NCBI GenBank assembly: GCA_023014335.1
Contig: JAECYW010000039.1
Coordinates: 141,254-205,253 of the forward strand
Reading direction: 5' to 3'
Origin: Galerina marginata
Taxonomy: Eukaryota > Basidiomycota > Agaricomycetes > Agaricales > Galerinaceae
Length of the DNA stretch: 64,000 nt
How positions within the stretch are numbered: the stretch's first letter is position 1; every line of letters starts with the position of its first letter. Position numbers and translations under genes: made by a program. Positions 54,625 to 64,000 of the stretch are shown in pieces. The notes below the pieces were generated by a model that saw nothing but the letters and a program-made list of their open reading frames with translations, made no database searches and was not told where the DNA came from.

Positions 54625-55324
54625 TTAGGCTTGTGTAACTGTGAAAGCAGCGTGAGCTGCATCTAGATCTCCACATCCGACGAGGTGTTCTCCGCAGCGA
54701 CAAATGGAATCCGAGATGACCCTGGCAGGGTAGAGACATGGATCCCTAGCTTGCGTTATGTGTTTAATGTAGCTAAAGGCAGTAACGAACGGATGTTATG
54801 TTCTGGGAAACAAGAGACCGGCGAAAAACTTACGCTTCAATGGCAAACCTATGAATTTGGCTCCTGGCAGGCCCCATATTTGCCTTGAAGCTACCTTTAC
54901 GGCCGCGCTCGAAGATAACCAGTTCCCCACGAAAAGGGATATCGGGAACAATGTCGGCTACGAGAGTGTTTGGGGATTTTGTCCTGTCTATATATCCTTT
55001 GATATCGAAACAATAACGGCCTAAGTTTACAGTGATGTCGTAAGGAATCCATCGACGAGGGAAGTCGTTGAGATCAAAGACTGGAAGGACATATATAAAT
55101 GGGATGGGGAGATTTTCGCTTTTGATGACTTTGAATAACTGTAAGACGCGAGGTCCTGTTGGCGGGTAGTGTATCCCCAAGATCTCTGGCTAGAATATTC
55201 ATTAATACATCTTCAAGACGGGAACGATGCCAGTGCTCAAGAGTTAAAATGTACAACGTACCAATCTTTTTCGACTCCGTTCTCGCCTTCGCGCACTAAT
55301 CCCTTTGCCGTGCTTATTGTGCAT
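54625..55324 (-). CDS. Family I protein, copy 4 (complete model)
   Basis: The only copy with a full 5' model. Exon 1 (55324-55262) starts M-H-N-K-H-G-K-G and is very basic (R-R-R-E-R-S-R-K-R-L), a likely nuclear signal. A 72-nt intron leads to exon 2 (from 55189), beginning P-E-I-L-G-I-H-Y-P-P-T-G-P-R. The core has Y-C-F-D-I-K-G-Y-I-D and P-F-R-G-E-L-V-I-F-E-R-G, ending A-I-E-A. The conserved phase-2 intron follows (GTAAGTTTT...CTTTAG). Exon 3 reads Y-I-K-H-I-T-Q-A-R-D, is Cys-rich and stops at TAA 54625. The product is about 200 residues. Role unknown; no catalytic or membrane motif is visible. Confidence 0.65.
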
Positions 55325-55839
55325 CTGGTTGAGCGGACCTAATTGGAGGAACATCCGGTTTGGTGAACGGCTGCGTCGTCAGGAGTCAAAAAAGATTCAG
55401 AAACTTACTGGTGGCATATCTTTCTAGAGTTAAGCTTGGGTTATGCCAACCAGGATAGAGCAGACTTCTGGGCACGTATGAACAACCCACAGAGCATATA
55501 TATATGTGTGTGTACTTAGGTAATTGAATTACAAATTTAAATTCAGAACCAGTCATAATCATACTGAGACAGTCTAGACCTATAGCTGGAGGCCTGGCCA
55601 TGGGTACTCCGGACATTTCCTTTCCTTATTTCTCTATTCAGTTATATTCTGTTAATTTTGTACTCAATTACACGGTCTTGGGCCAAGGTCTACATATACG
55701 TCTTTCTCACTGTCTTGGGACTGCGCTCCGAGGAGCCTGCATTTTTCACCGATCGCGGGCTTCTTTAAAAGCTGTGTGTCAGTCAAAGCAAGCGTGCGAG
55801 AATTGATCATCACTGGCTCAAGAGATCAAAATTCAAAGG
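55325..55839. other. Intergenic
   Basis: No gene supported. A 68-codon plus frame (55600-55806) has no motif. Confidence 0.4.
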
Positions 55840-57050
55840 GGTCGAAAGCTTTCACTTTCCAATTTACAGTAAGTGCGCATGCGCATGCGACGGAAGTTAT
55901 AATTAGATTTAGGAATCGACTGTGGAAGTCAGAGATCGAATCCTAGATTTGTGAAAGCGCGTACTCTGGCCATATGGCGAATTCGAAAAGAATTGGAAGT
56001 GGAAGACGATCGGAGTTGAATAATGGTCGAAAGGGGACAAGGCAGAGAAATTTTCGAGGGATAGAATAATTGCAAGACAGCAGCTGCAGGTGCTCATCTG
56101 ATAGATCACAAACATGGGCAAATCTTCTCGGAGAAAACCCAGACGCCACGGTCTCTTGCATTCGTAATGTTTTTGAGGTAGCTAAAGGTACTTCCCGATG
56201 TGCAGAACAAGCGGAGGTTCAAGTTGACTCTGATATTATGCCTTATCAACAGGTGGGGAGAGTCGCCCTACCGGAAACCGAGAGGAAATGGGTACGGGGA
56301 CTCTCTGGCTCCAACATTAATGTCGCCGAATTTTCGTTGATCGTGAATACGAGGCCCAGTAGTTGGGTAGTGGAGGACCCAGATCTTTGGCGGGACATGT
56401 TTTTCAACAGGAGAACGTTCTGACCAGAGGACATACCACCGACAGAGCGGCCGCGACATTATGGGTCGTTTCGCGTGTGGTAGAACGAAGCTTACAGTGT
56501 CAGAGATTAATTAAGATCTAGAGTGCCATGATCAATCGAAATATCATCTTCGGCTCTAAGCATTCAGCGTTGTTCAACAAGGCAGGATCAATACCCGGAA
56601 TCGACGACATCTGGATCTTATGTGGATGCGTAATTCACCACCCACGCGTACGGCTACAAGTTCTATGCACGCACCTTTGGATGGGGTGAAATTTATCGTG
56701 GCGTGAATACAGCTCCGCTTACCTACTCAGATCTAGGGGCACCGACTCTATGTCTATGATCTTCTGAAAAAGCCGCCAAATCTGAATATACAATCCGCTC
56801 AAAGCACGCCGGCGAGGATCGATTTGATCAGCTCCACTAGCTCAAAGGGATCAAGGAAGACGTCACCTTCCAAATTCGGCGAAGAAGTAAGCCTTGAAGT
56901 GCCGAATCGACTGCGGATTGAATTCTGCGCTCGAACACGGGGGCTTTGAATAGTAGTATTTTGCGACACCTTTGGTCATTTCTTGCAGTTGAAAAGGCGA
57001 TCGCAGGATCCGACGACGCAAGTACTACTTGTAAATTACGAGACCCGATA
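55840..57050 (-). repeat. Family I locus unit shared with 29.4-30.1 kb
   Basis: Both flanks of the degenerate family I copy here match the relic at 29,400-30,060. The match covers the 3' side (55,840-56,110) and the 5' side (56,725-56,900, weaker to about 57,010). The unit of about 1.1 kb therefore moved or duplicated with the gene. Confidence 0.55.
56106..56459 (-). pseudogene. Degenerate family I copy 5
   Basis: The minus strand keeps the start of the main exon (L-H-Y-P-T-T-G-P-R) and the last exon (Y-L-K-N-I-T-N-A-R-D-R, stop TGA 56106). Most of the core between them, including the R-G-E-L motif, is missing or unrecognisable. Frame shifts separate the pieces. It is therefore a decayed copy. 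Confidence 0.55.
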
Positions 57051-58243
57051 GGGGATCGTTCTTGTACCGCAGTTCAGTTTTAGTTCTCACGGTTAAGTAC
57101 CTGGGAGCCCATTATGGCAACGCAGTCGCACGTTCATTCTGTCACTCCATGCTTCCTCCTCTTTTCGTCTACATGGGACTGAAGTAGAAAATCGGTGTGT
57201 ACAATGCTATTTCCATATTAGAACTTACAAAGTAATCATCTTACTTTCTCAACGAAACATGTGTCGATGGAAATTTCCACATTCCATCCCACGAGGAAAT
57301 TGCGCTCCAAAGCTGACCTATCTTTTAAAGATAAAGAAAAGCCGGTCACATCCACTAGCGCAGCACAAATTTACCTCGCACGTTCTTGCGCACCGAGTAT
57401 GAACAACCATGCAAACCGCTCTATGGGGCAAACAACGCATTTTAAGGCATGTACGAATCGTGCATAAAACAAAAGGTCAGCGGAACACAACTTGACCTAA
57501 ACACTCAATTTCGTAGGTAATCGACACCACCGCAACCGCAGGAAATGCCAAGAAATCTCTAGAATTTTAGTTTCAATTGGGAGGACAGAAGCTAATAGTA
57601 CATTATCATTTAGGCGGTATATGTACGCAACATGAATTAAACTGACAGAAAATGACGCGTCTCTCCACGCTCTGCACCACATACAAGTCTTTGATACGGC
57701 ACAGGTCCTTTGACCTAAGGATCCTCTTCAGCGACAATATATATGAAAAACAATACGGAAAGAAATATAGTTACTGGAAATCTGTACAGATTATTCATAA
57801 GCCCAGGCCGGCTTAGTCCTCGACCCCTCCAAAATACGATCACGCCTACTACCATCTATCACACTCCGACGACCTGGAGCGCTTGATATTCCAGGGGCTC
57901 CGATGGCGAAGGAAAGAGGGCGTTCCAAACCTCGGTACGAACGATACAGGCGACCTTGAACAATTGACAATAAGCATTCCATCAAGTCTCTTAAACACCA
58001 CACATTTAACATACGAGTGACAAACGACCATTATAGATTCGGCATTTAACTTGAAGACCCCAAACGACGGCAAATGCTATTTACAACTTTCTATAGCTAA
58101 GTTTTCAAAACATCTGTTTGAATAGTCAGGATAAGATGTAGCATAGATACGAAAACAATTGCGTACCCCGACCACATCCAATCACTCTCACTAATTCGTC
58201 GGCTCCCATCCGCAAAAGTCTCGAGCCTCCCACTGAAATTGAG
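57051..58243. other. Intergenic
   Basis: No firm gene. Two overlapping minus frames (57791-58012 and 57849-58073) of about 74 codons have no relatives. A plus-frame at 57261-57467 is also unsupported. Confidence 0.35.
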
Positions 58244-58605
58244 ATGAAGAGAAAAGACTTGTTGCAGGAAGTTTCCGTCCTCACGGAATCCGAAGGCGGT
58301 AATGTGGGAGGGAGTTCCATGGTAGGAACCGGTGCTGAAATACCTTTAGCAAATGACCATAAAGTTAGAAAAGCGACGTACTACACAACGACCGTCCAAT
58401 CATGGTCACCGAAGCGAGTAACGATTCTGTCCTCATTCTCCCAAATGGCGACAATGAACTCCCGAGCGGACCTATGGCGCAGCTTCTTCGAGTCGTCGCT
58501 GGTAAGCTCCCCGGGTCGGTAGAAGATTCGGAAACGCATATTCAACAGTCAAGAGGCAAGAGGCGGTGGCTGAGTTCGAGTTTGACTGAGAAGGAGTTGC
58601 GGTGA
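58244..58605 (+). CDS. Possible gene, structure unresolved
   Basis: Two overlapping plus frames read like ordinary protein: one from 58244 (M-K-R-K-D-L-L-Q-E-V) and one from 58402 (S-V-L-I-L-P-N-G-D-N-E-L-P) ending at TGA 58605. An intron starting GTAATG and ending CTTTAG lies between, but it does not bring the frames together. The coding strand and model are uncertain, and no family is recognised. Confidence 0.22.
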
Positions 58606-59479
58606 AGAGGATAAATTATTTCCAATGACACGCATAAAATGTTCACCAACTTTGGGACTCGCCAAAGTTCAAAGCAAGATAAGTCAACGTGCGTTGAAAA
58701 AAGGTTAAGAGACGAAGTTGACACGAAGTGCCCGAATGGACGTACTTCCATCCACGGAAATTATTTTCACACGATACCAAATAAGCGCCCGAGCACTTCA
58801 TTCTATCACACCGACTTCAGAGTCACAGTTCACTAACAATACAACTACGATGTATTTCCAAAAGGCTAATATATACCTACCATATCACTAACCGGGTCCT
58901 CTAGCTCCATTTAAATAATATACTACGCCAACACAAACTGCATGAATTTTCACGCTCCTTTCTTATCCCCACACCTTTTCGAATCTCCTTTCTTTCTACC
59001 ACGTCTTTCCCCGAATTCAGTGACGCTACATAGCGTTACTGCTTTCTCCGTAAGTCAGATTCCATCTCCCTATTACACAGCTCCTTATTTTTGTTCCGAA
59101 GTACAGGAGTTGAAGTTGGCTTCTACACTCGCACGCTTTCCTGTAAGCGTGCTGTGTTCAGACTCGCCCTCCACCGCAGCCACCAAGAACTTCACGCCGG
59201 CCCCTGCTCTCGCGCACACTCTCATCTTAGTGTTTTGGCATGATCCTGTCCCGACCGAGCTCGTCATGGGTCATTTCCCATCCCTAAGCCTGCTAATAGT
59301 AGCAGCCCTATCACCGAGATCGCCAGCCATCAACTCCGAATATGCTTTCGTGCGCCAGTTTCCTCTCCTTTTCCCTACACGAGAACAATTATCATCGGCT
59401 TATCACATCATCACCCCAATACCAGCACTAAGAGTCCTCACACCGAGCCGCCTCGCTTGACCGGTGCAGTCACCTCCAA
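58606..59479. other. CT-rich upstream region
   Basis: Pyrimidine-rich sequence (58,940-59,400) with a 172-codon frame (58942-59460) whose composition (Ser, Pro, Leu, Phe) follows from the CT bias. I regard it as promoter or 5' untranslated DNA of the next gene. Confidence 0.35.
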
Positions 59480-60009
59480 TGTCTATTACGCCTATTCGCC
59501 GTTTCGCGCGGCGCTTGACGCCTGCCATACTGCGTATCAACTGCAATCTCAGTTCATTAAGTTTAGTGGTTTTGGGAATTGGGGTATGTGACTTGGCTTC
59601 CATTCGTCGACTTTCCGTACTGACATTGTTATCATTCCCTCTAAACGCATATATCCCAATGTACACGGTATTAGCCATCCCGAACTGGATTCGACGTCGA
59701 TCGCGGTCATTGCCTGTGCTGTTGGCAATTCCTATATTCGATATATCCTCATGTAATATATCTAATGGCGGGGTAAGTATACGATGCGAACGCGCAGCAT
59801 GAGTGTTAATTTTCAGGGTACATAAAGACCAGAGTTGGCTACTTCTCAATGGCAAAGAGCTTAGATATCAACGCCGGATTTATTTGGGTTCCAACTCGGT
59901 AGAAAAATTGAACCTCGGTGGCGACCTGGTTCGACCACCAAAATTTGACCCAGTAGACAAGATTCACAGACTGCTACGGCACTGTTCCGATTATGAAGAC
60001 TCATTCTAA
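59480..60009 (+). CDS. Hypothetical protein, at least three exons
   Basis: Supported mainly by its last two exons. One reads D-S-T-S-I-A-V-I-A-C-A-V-G-N-S-Y. It joins in phase, across an intron GTAATA...TTTTCAG, to V-H-K-D-Q-S-W-L-L-L-N-G-K-E-L-R-Y, ending D-Y-E-D-S-F at TAA 60009. An upstream exon with Y-S-P-F-R-A-A-L-D-A-C-H-T-A-Y-Q ends at a good donor (GTATGT, 59584), but the simplest acceptor does not keep frame, so one joint is wrong or an exon is missing. No family recognised and no paralog in the window. Confidence 0.4.
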
Positions 60010-60053
60010 GAGACAACCCACATATGGATATAACTAAGAGATTAAATTTTGCC

Positions 60054-60272
60054 TTAAATTAATCCCAGGAAGGCTTCTACTGGCTTCTGTAAGAAAGCCT
60101 CGTTTTCGATAACAAAAGTCGGGTACTTATCATTCGAAGAGTTGCAAGTGCAAGGGATCCTGGTCTCTAGATCTCTTGGCCATGGACCAGATCCATAGCT
60201 GACATTTCCCATATGAACTAACTGACCCTCTATGTCCAATTTCTCCCGTACCTCAGACATGCTTGTAATCAT
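60054..60272 (-). CDS. Hypothetical protein, 72 residues
   Basis: Minus frame starting M-I-T-S-M-S-E-V-R and ending A-F-L-G-L-I just 45 bp from the convergent gene at 60,009. The composition looks natural (G-S-G-P-W-P-R-D-L, two adjacent Cys) but there is no relative or motif. It may be the terminal exon of a longer gene. Confidence 0.27.
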   Translation of the reverse strand: MITSMSEVREKLDIEGQLVHMGNVSYGSGPWPRDLETRIPCTCNSSNDKYPTFVIENEAFLQKPVEAFLGLI

Positions 60273-61213
60273 GAGAAGGTCCTAGATCTGGTGGAAATGA
60301 ATTCCAACAGATCTACTCTGCTTCACGAGCGGCGCTGACCACAGCATCTCCACTCAAACCGAAAGTATATGATTTCCAATTTCGCTATTTAGCCCATACG
60401 CAAACGATCCTGTTCATGGGCGCCATATTTTTTGCCATTCACTGCTGGCGACGTTTAATTTGAGCTCCCTCTCATACTCATGATCAGCGTGGATCAGATC
60501 CTGCTAAATCATTGTTTCAATACCCATCATATCGCGCTAGATCTAGATCACCTATCAGTATGCGTGTATAATGATCTAGCGCGATCTGATCCACTGGTTA
60601 CTGAGGGAAAGCTATGGTATGAAAATATGCTGAACAGGATCATTTGCACCTACGTCCCTGAGCCTTGCAGATTTTGCTTGTAAAAATCGTTTGCCATTCA
60701 TATACCTGTTCAGAGGACTTTTTATTACGACCGACAAGCAAAATCCAGAAAAAGGATGTCGAGTGCTGCACGACGGGGACGCCGAACTCAAAAAATTGCT
60801 ATGAGAAGGTTAGAATTTGGCGCGGAACACAACGGTTGGCCATGGAGATGCACTCAGTAGGCGCAATATTTCGGGTTCGCTTTATTGCCTAGAGTGAGGT
60901 CCTTTACCGGCAACTTGCACATCGAGGGTCACTCAAAAATATCGAATTCGAATAGTTGGATTCGATAGAGGGCAAATATATTTACGAACGAAATAAACAA
61001 ATTCAACGTCATAATTAACAGTGTTGAACGCAAACTGGATTACACGAAAAGAAAATTTAAACGATCACGAATATTGTTGCTGAATGACTGAGAAGATGAC
61101 AGGTACTACAGTGTAAACGGGGTCTAAAGCGCTAGATGATCTCTTTCAGTTGCTTTGGGCGTCGTCGGCGGGCGTTCCGCTGAGGATAAGCCCGAGGCGA
61201 TGTGATGACGCAC
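60273..61213. other. Intergenic, palindrome-rich
   Basis: No gene supported. GCGCTAGATCTAGATC (about 60,535) and GATCTAGCGCGATC (about 60,572) form a loose inverted pair around a 25-bp spacer. Confidence 0.4.
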
Positions 61214-62083
61214 TCAAGCGTCCCGTAGCTCCGAATCCATGTTTACTTGTTGACCGCTAGGATCAGCAGAGCTAGAAGTATCGTCCTCGATGATAATCAA
61301 TCTGTAATACTTCGATGCTTGCTCATCCACATAAGTTTGGAGATCTTCTACTGTCGTAGTGAGATCGTCTTGTGGATTCTCCAAAATGCGCGTAATAGTG
61401 TGATGATTTTATCAAGGGCCATCCACAGCTCTTTCATTGGCGTTTGTGCTGGAGGTGAAACAATACCAGCATCAAAATCTAATTTAACCGGCAATTGCTT
61501 GCTCACCTTCTATGTCCATTCCCGATATAATATTAGAAGCGGTTTTTTCTTCTTTCTCGGCTACAAATCTGTCGTCTAGATAGTGTATTGGGGTGTTAGG
61601 ACCTCACAGGTAACGGACTATGATAGGAACCCACATTCATGCTGTTCCTGGTCCACGATACCCATCTGCTTGTCCTCGGAATCGCAAGAGTCTACCGGAA
61701 TTTGGGTCGACTTCTCAATTGACAACGCACCAGTTGTTTCAACGCCCTGGTTCACCATTAGAAGGGGTCGGTTATCGAGTTGCTTCATATGCTCGAGTAC
61801 AACTTTGAGGTTCTCGATGGCTTCCTTGGCGATCATAGTTTTCTGAATCACCGCCTCCAGCGCCCGATAAGATTCCTCGTATTTAGTTTGCGCCATTGGA
61901 CAGTTGTTGTGACAAAGACTGGACGTGGTTTTGTAGGATATAAACCATCGTGTGCGGGGTCGGAGCAATTGAAGGTGCAAATGACAGAGTTGGCAGAGAC
62001 ATCGACGCTTCCTGTAGATGTGCATCCACGGGAAGGAGTTGTGACGAACTAGGGACTGTAGAGGAACAAGCGTTCAAATTCAT
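61214..62083 (-). pseudogene. Relic of a Zn2Cys6 coiled-coil gene (family III)
   Basis: The C-terminal half of family III survives. There is a coiled coil with L-S-Q-Q-L-S-N-G-A-N-K-Y-E-E and I-E-N-L-K-V-V-L-E-H-M-K-Q, then L-D-K-I-I-T-L-L-R. After a one-base frame change comes V-E-D-L-Q-T-Y-V-D-E-Q-A-S-K-Y, ending D-A at TGA 61214. The equivalent ends in copies 1 and 2 are K-V-Y-V-E-E-E-A-S-K-Y and Q-T-Y-V-D-E-Q-A. No zinc-cluster exon was found upstream (62.1-62.7 kb), and no coiled-coil partner gene lies beside it, so this copy has lost its N terminus and its partner. Confidence 0.6.
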
Positions 62084-62702
62084 TTTGATTACAGACTCGT
62101 GCAGGATGCCCCGTACATGTAGCTATCACACCGGTCGTGATCGGGAACGCCGAACTCGCTATTGTGGGAAGAGCAGGATCAACAGTATATCGATCCACTT
62201 GTGATCGATGTGATCCGTGAATTCAACAAGTCGGGAAACTAGCACGCTGATTTAATTAACCGTTTCCAACGTTGAAGAGCGTTGAAGTAGATGATCGTCT
62301 AAATAGCCTCTGCCAAGTGCTCGGCCGCGATCTTGGACAAGTGCTGACACAAAGTCATTTGCGATGACAGCCAGTGGTCCTCAATTCCGTACCGTCGCAT
62401 CGTAAACAGGTCATCCTGGATTATGATTGTATGCGCACCTGACCTGATCAGAATACAAAAGCGCTAGCGCTTCGCAATTGGTAGCTCTGATCAGAGAATT
62501 TCCAAAGTTAGACTAGATGATATAGGCGATTTTTACCCTAATACCCTAGAAAGCTCCACCTATACATTCCAACCACAAGATTTACTAGGAGTTGGATCGT
62601 GAATTTAAAGTATGCGTTTCGTTTTTGATGTCATAGTGAAGTGACCGCGCCTGGAGATTATACAACTTGAGGCGATATACATATTAGAAGGTTGATGGAT
62701 GA
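62084..62702. other. Intergenic
   Basis: No gene. It holds a perfect 14-bp palindrome, AAGCGCTAGCGCTT, at 62,459-62,472. Confidence 0.4.
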
Positions 62703-64000
62703 TTATTCTGCGGCTGTCAATCCGCCAGGATCTTCACCTTCTACCTCAGGGAGGTATGCATCATCTGTCCAGTCGTCGATGTCTATAGGGTTGAAGCTCC
62801 CCGAGAGAAGTTGGCGCCCAGGGTCCCATGATAAATCTGGTAGCGAAATCATGTTCAGTTGTGCGGGAGAAAACCGCAGAAAATTACATACTCGATAGGT
62901 CCAAAACATACTTTTAGTGTTCATCTCCTCGCTGACGTCGTAGAATGAGGCCGGGCTGGACAGCTCTTTATACGTTAAGGGTTAGATTGAGATAATGAAG
63001 GTGGGCACATATTTTACCTCGCAAAACGTGCCATACAGAAGTTTGAATAGGCTTGTACTGGCTACTACGGCATGGCGGTGGAGACAACGGCCGTCTCTCG
63101 CCAGATGCTCAGGTTCTAGTAAATTAAAAGTGTAAAATATCCATTTAATGCAAATTGATGGAGGGCTACCTGCCATTCATTTTTGTGTCCTGAAAAGGGG
63201 GCCTTTAGTATAAGAGATGGTGGTAAAATCCATCGTACTTACGATGCGTTGTATCAGGTTTCCAATGGTTATAGCATCCCAGGCTTGACCGTATGGCACA
63301 CCCGTCCAAACGAGGTCATAATCGTTTTCCTCTAATTGGTGTTCCTCAAGAGGAGTGCGTCTCAAGACAATAAAGCGATCATTCGTGGGTTCTCCCAAAC
63401 GCAAAGAATGTGGTGGGAGGTATTTGTAGAACTTGGGATCCTCTGACATTTTTTCCAGGACGAGGAGCCGTGCAAGGCCGTTGGGGAAAACTGTGAGCTC
63501 TCGATGATATACCTGATAAAATAGATTGGAAACATGTCTCCTTTTGATTAAAATACCGACGACGCACCGCCGCTTCGTCTATGCGCCCGCGATGGAGGGA
63601 GGGTAGAAGAATTTCAAAACCCCTACGGGCATATTTGGACAGTCGAGACTCGTAAGACGGTGACCGACGTGAGAGGTCAATAGTGTTGCATCTCCGGATG
63701 CAAGCAGCGATACCGCGAGGGTTAGTCCAGACCTTGTTTCCTAAACACCGGCATTAGAAAAAAAGTAAACAGCAATCGGTAGCTAGGGCGTTCACCGTCG
63801 AAGGCAAAGCAAGCCGCATCGATATCAAATCCGGCCAATACCTCAGCGGGGAATGATAACCGTAGAATAATCTGGAGAGGTCGATAAGAAAGAGGGCTTA
63901 GGAGGATAAATCAGCCAGAAAACAAACCAAAAACCTACTCACTATGAATTGAAATTGTATTGGCCTACGGACATACACAATGTCCCAACCACAGTCCTTC
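62703..64000 (-). CDS. Nucleotidyltransferase-like protein, copy 3, 5' end outside window
   Basis: Third family V member on the minus strand. The exon at the window edge reads W-D-I-V-Y-V-R-R, matching W-D-V-V-C-V-R-K in copy 1. Following exons encode the G-F-D-(V/I)-D strand, N-P-R-G-I-A-A, R-S-P-S-Y-E-S-R and K-Y-A-R-R-G-F-E-I (63.5-63.9 kb). Then come V-W-T-G-V-P-Y-G-Q-A-W-D (63,177-63,449) and E-P-E-H-L-A-R-D-G-R-C-L-H-R-H-A. The last exon contains F-N-P-I-D-I-D-D-W-T-D-D-A-Y and stops at 62,703. The exon with the GG and DxD motifs must lie beyond position 64,000. No broken frame was seen in the visible part. It resembles copy 2 more than copy 1 (A-R-D-G-R-x-L-H-R-H-A-V-V-A-S). Confidence 0.65.

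Noticed and set aside
58942..59460. 172-codon plus-strand frame
   Set aside because: CT-rich sequence gives a long frame by composition alone. The recognisable protein in this area lies in another frame from about 59.48 kb.

Overview
The window is nuclear DNA from a filamentous fungus, most likely an Agaricomycete (Basidiomycota). Genes are cut by many short GT-AG introns (a few GC-AG) of about 33-70 nt. Core promoters carry TATA boxes. The proteins include a Zn(II)2Cys6 binuclear cluster, a basidiomycete-style CACTA (Tnp2-like) transposase and an Agaricomycete repeat-type protein with a GMSSDES motif. I cannot place genus or species. No rRNA, CRISPR array or convincing tRNA was found. Most real genes had to be rebuilt exon by exon, so the domains are firmer than the exact starts.

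Layout. 0.7-3 kb: a family I gene (Gly-Ile-His-Tyr-Pro / RGEL-LFERG small proteins), a tiny possible gene, and a RING-type gene with tandemly repeated exons. 3.05-6.79 kb: arm A of a 3.7 kb inverted duplication (arm B at 35.19-38.96 kb). Each arm carries a gene of family II, defined here by a GHxHxH domain. 7.1-8.8 kb: a decayed WD40 gene. 9.4-12.6 kb: a divergent pair made of a Zn2Cys6 coiled-coil gene (family III) and a coiled-coil partner gene (family IV). 13 kb: a small secreted-peptide candidate. 15.2 kb: a short family II gene. 15.7-19.9 kb: an apparently intact CACTA transposase. 21.4-23.7 kb: a family II gene with a four-unit exon array. 25.1-28.1 and 30.9-34.6 kb: a direct segmental duplication carrying two nucleotidyltransferase-like genes (family V). 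38.6-40.3 kb: the GMSSDES gene. 41.4-44.9 kb: a second, inverted copy of the divergent III/IV pair. 45-49 kb: gene-poor, with telomere-like and GCACC-rich repeats. 49-56.5 kb: four more family I loci and one family II gene. 59.5-60 kb: a plausible hypothetical gene. 61.2-62.1 kb: a relic of family III. 62.7-64 kb: a third family V gene running off the right end.

The window is therefore a paralog-rich accessory region. Five gene families account for most of the coding sequence. They were copied by direct and inverted segmental duplication, and several genes also show internal exon duplication. The divergent Zn2Cys6/coiled-coil pair is the best candidate for an undescribed functional unit: it occurs twice with the same head-to-head layout, short shared upstream regions and matching domain order. 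Its role is unknown, and any link to the other families rests only on proximity.
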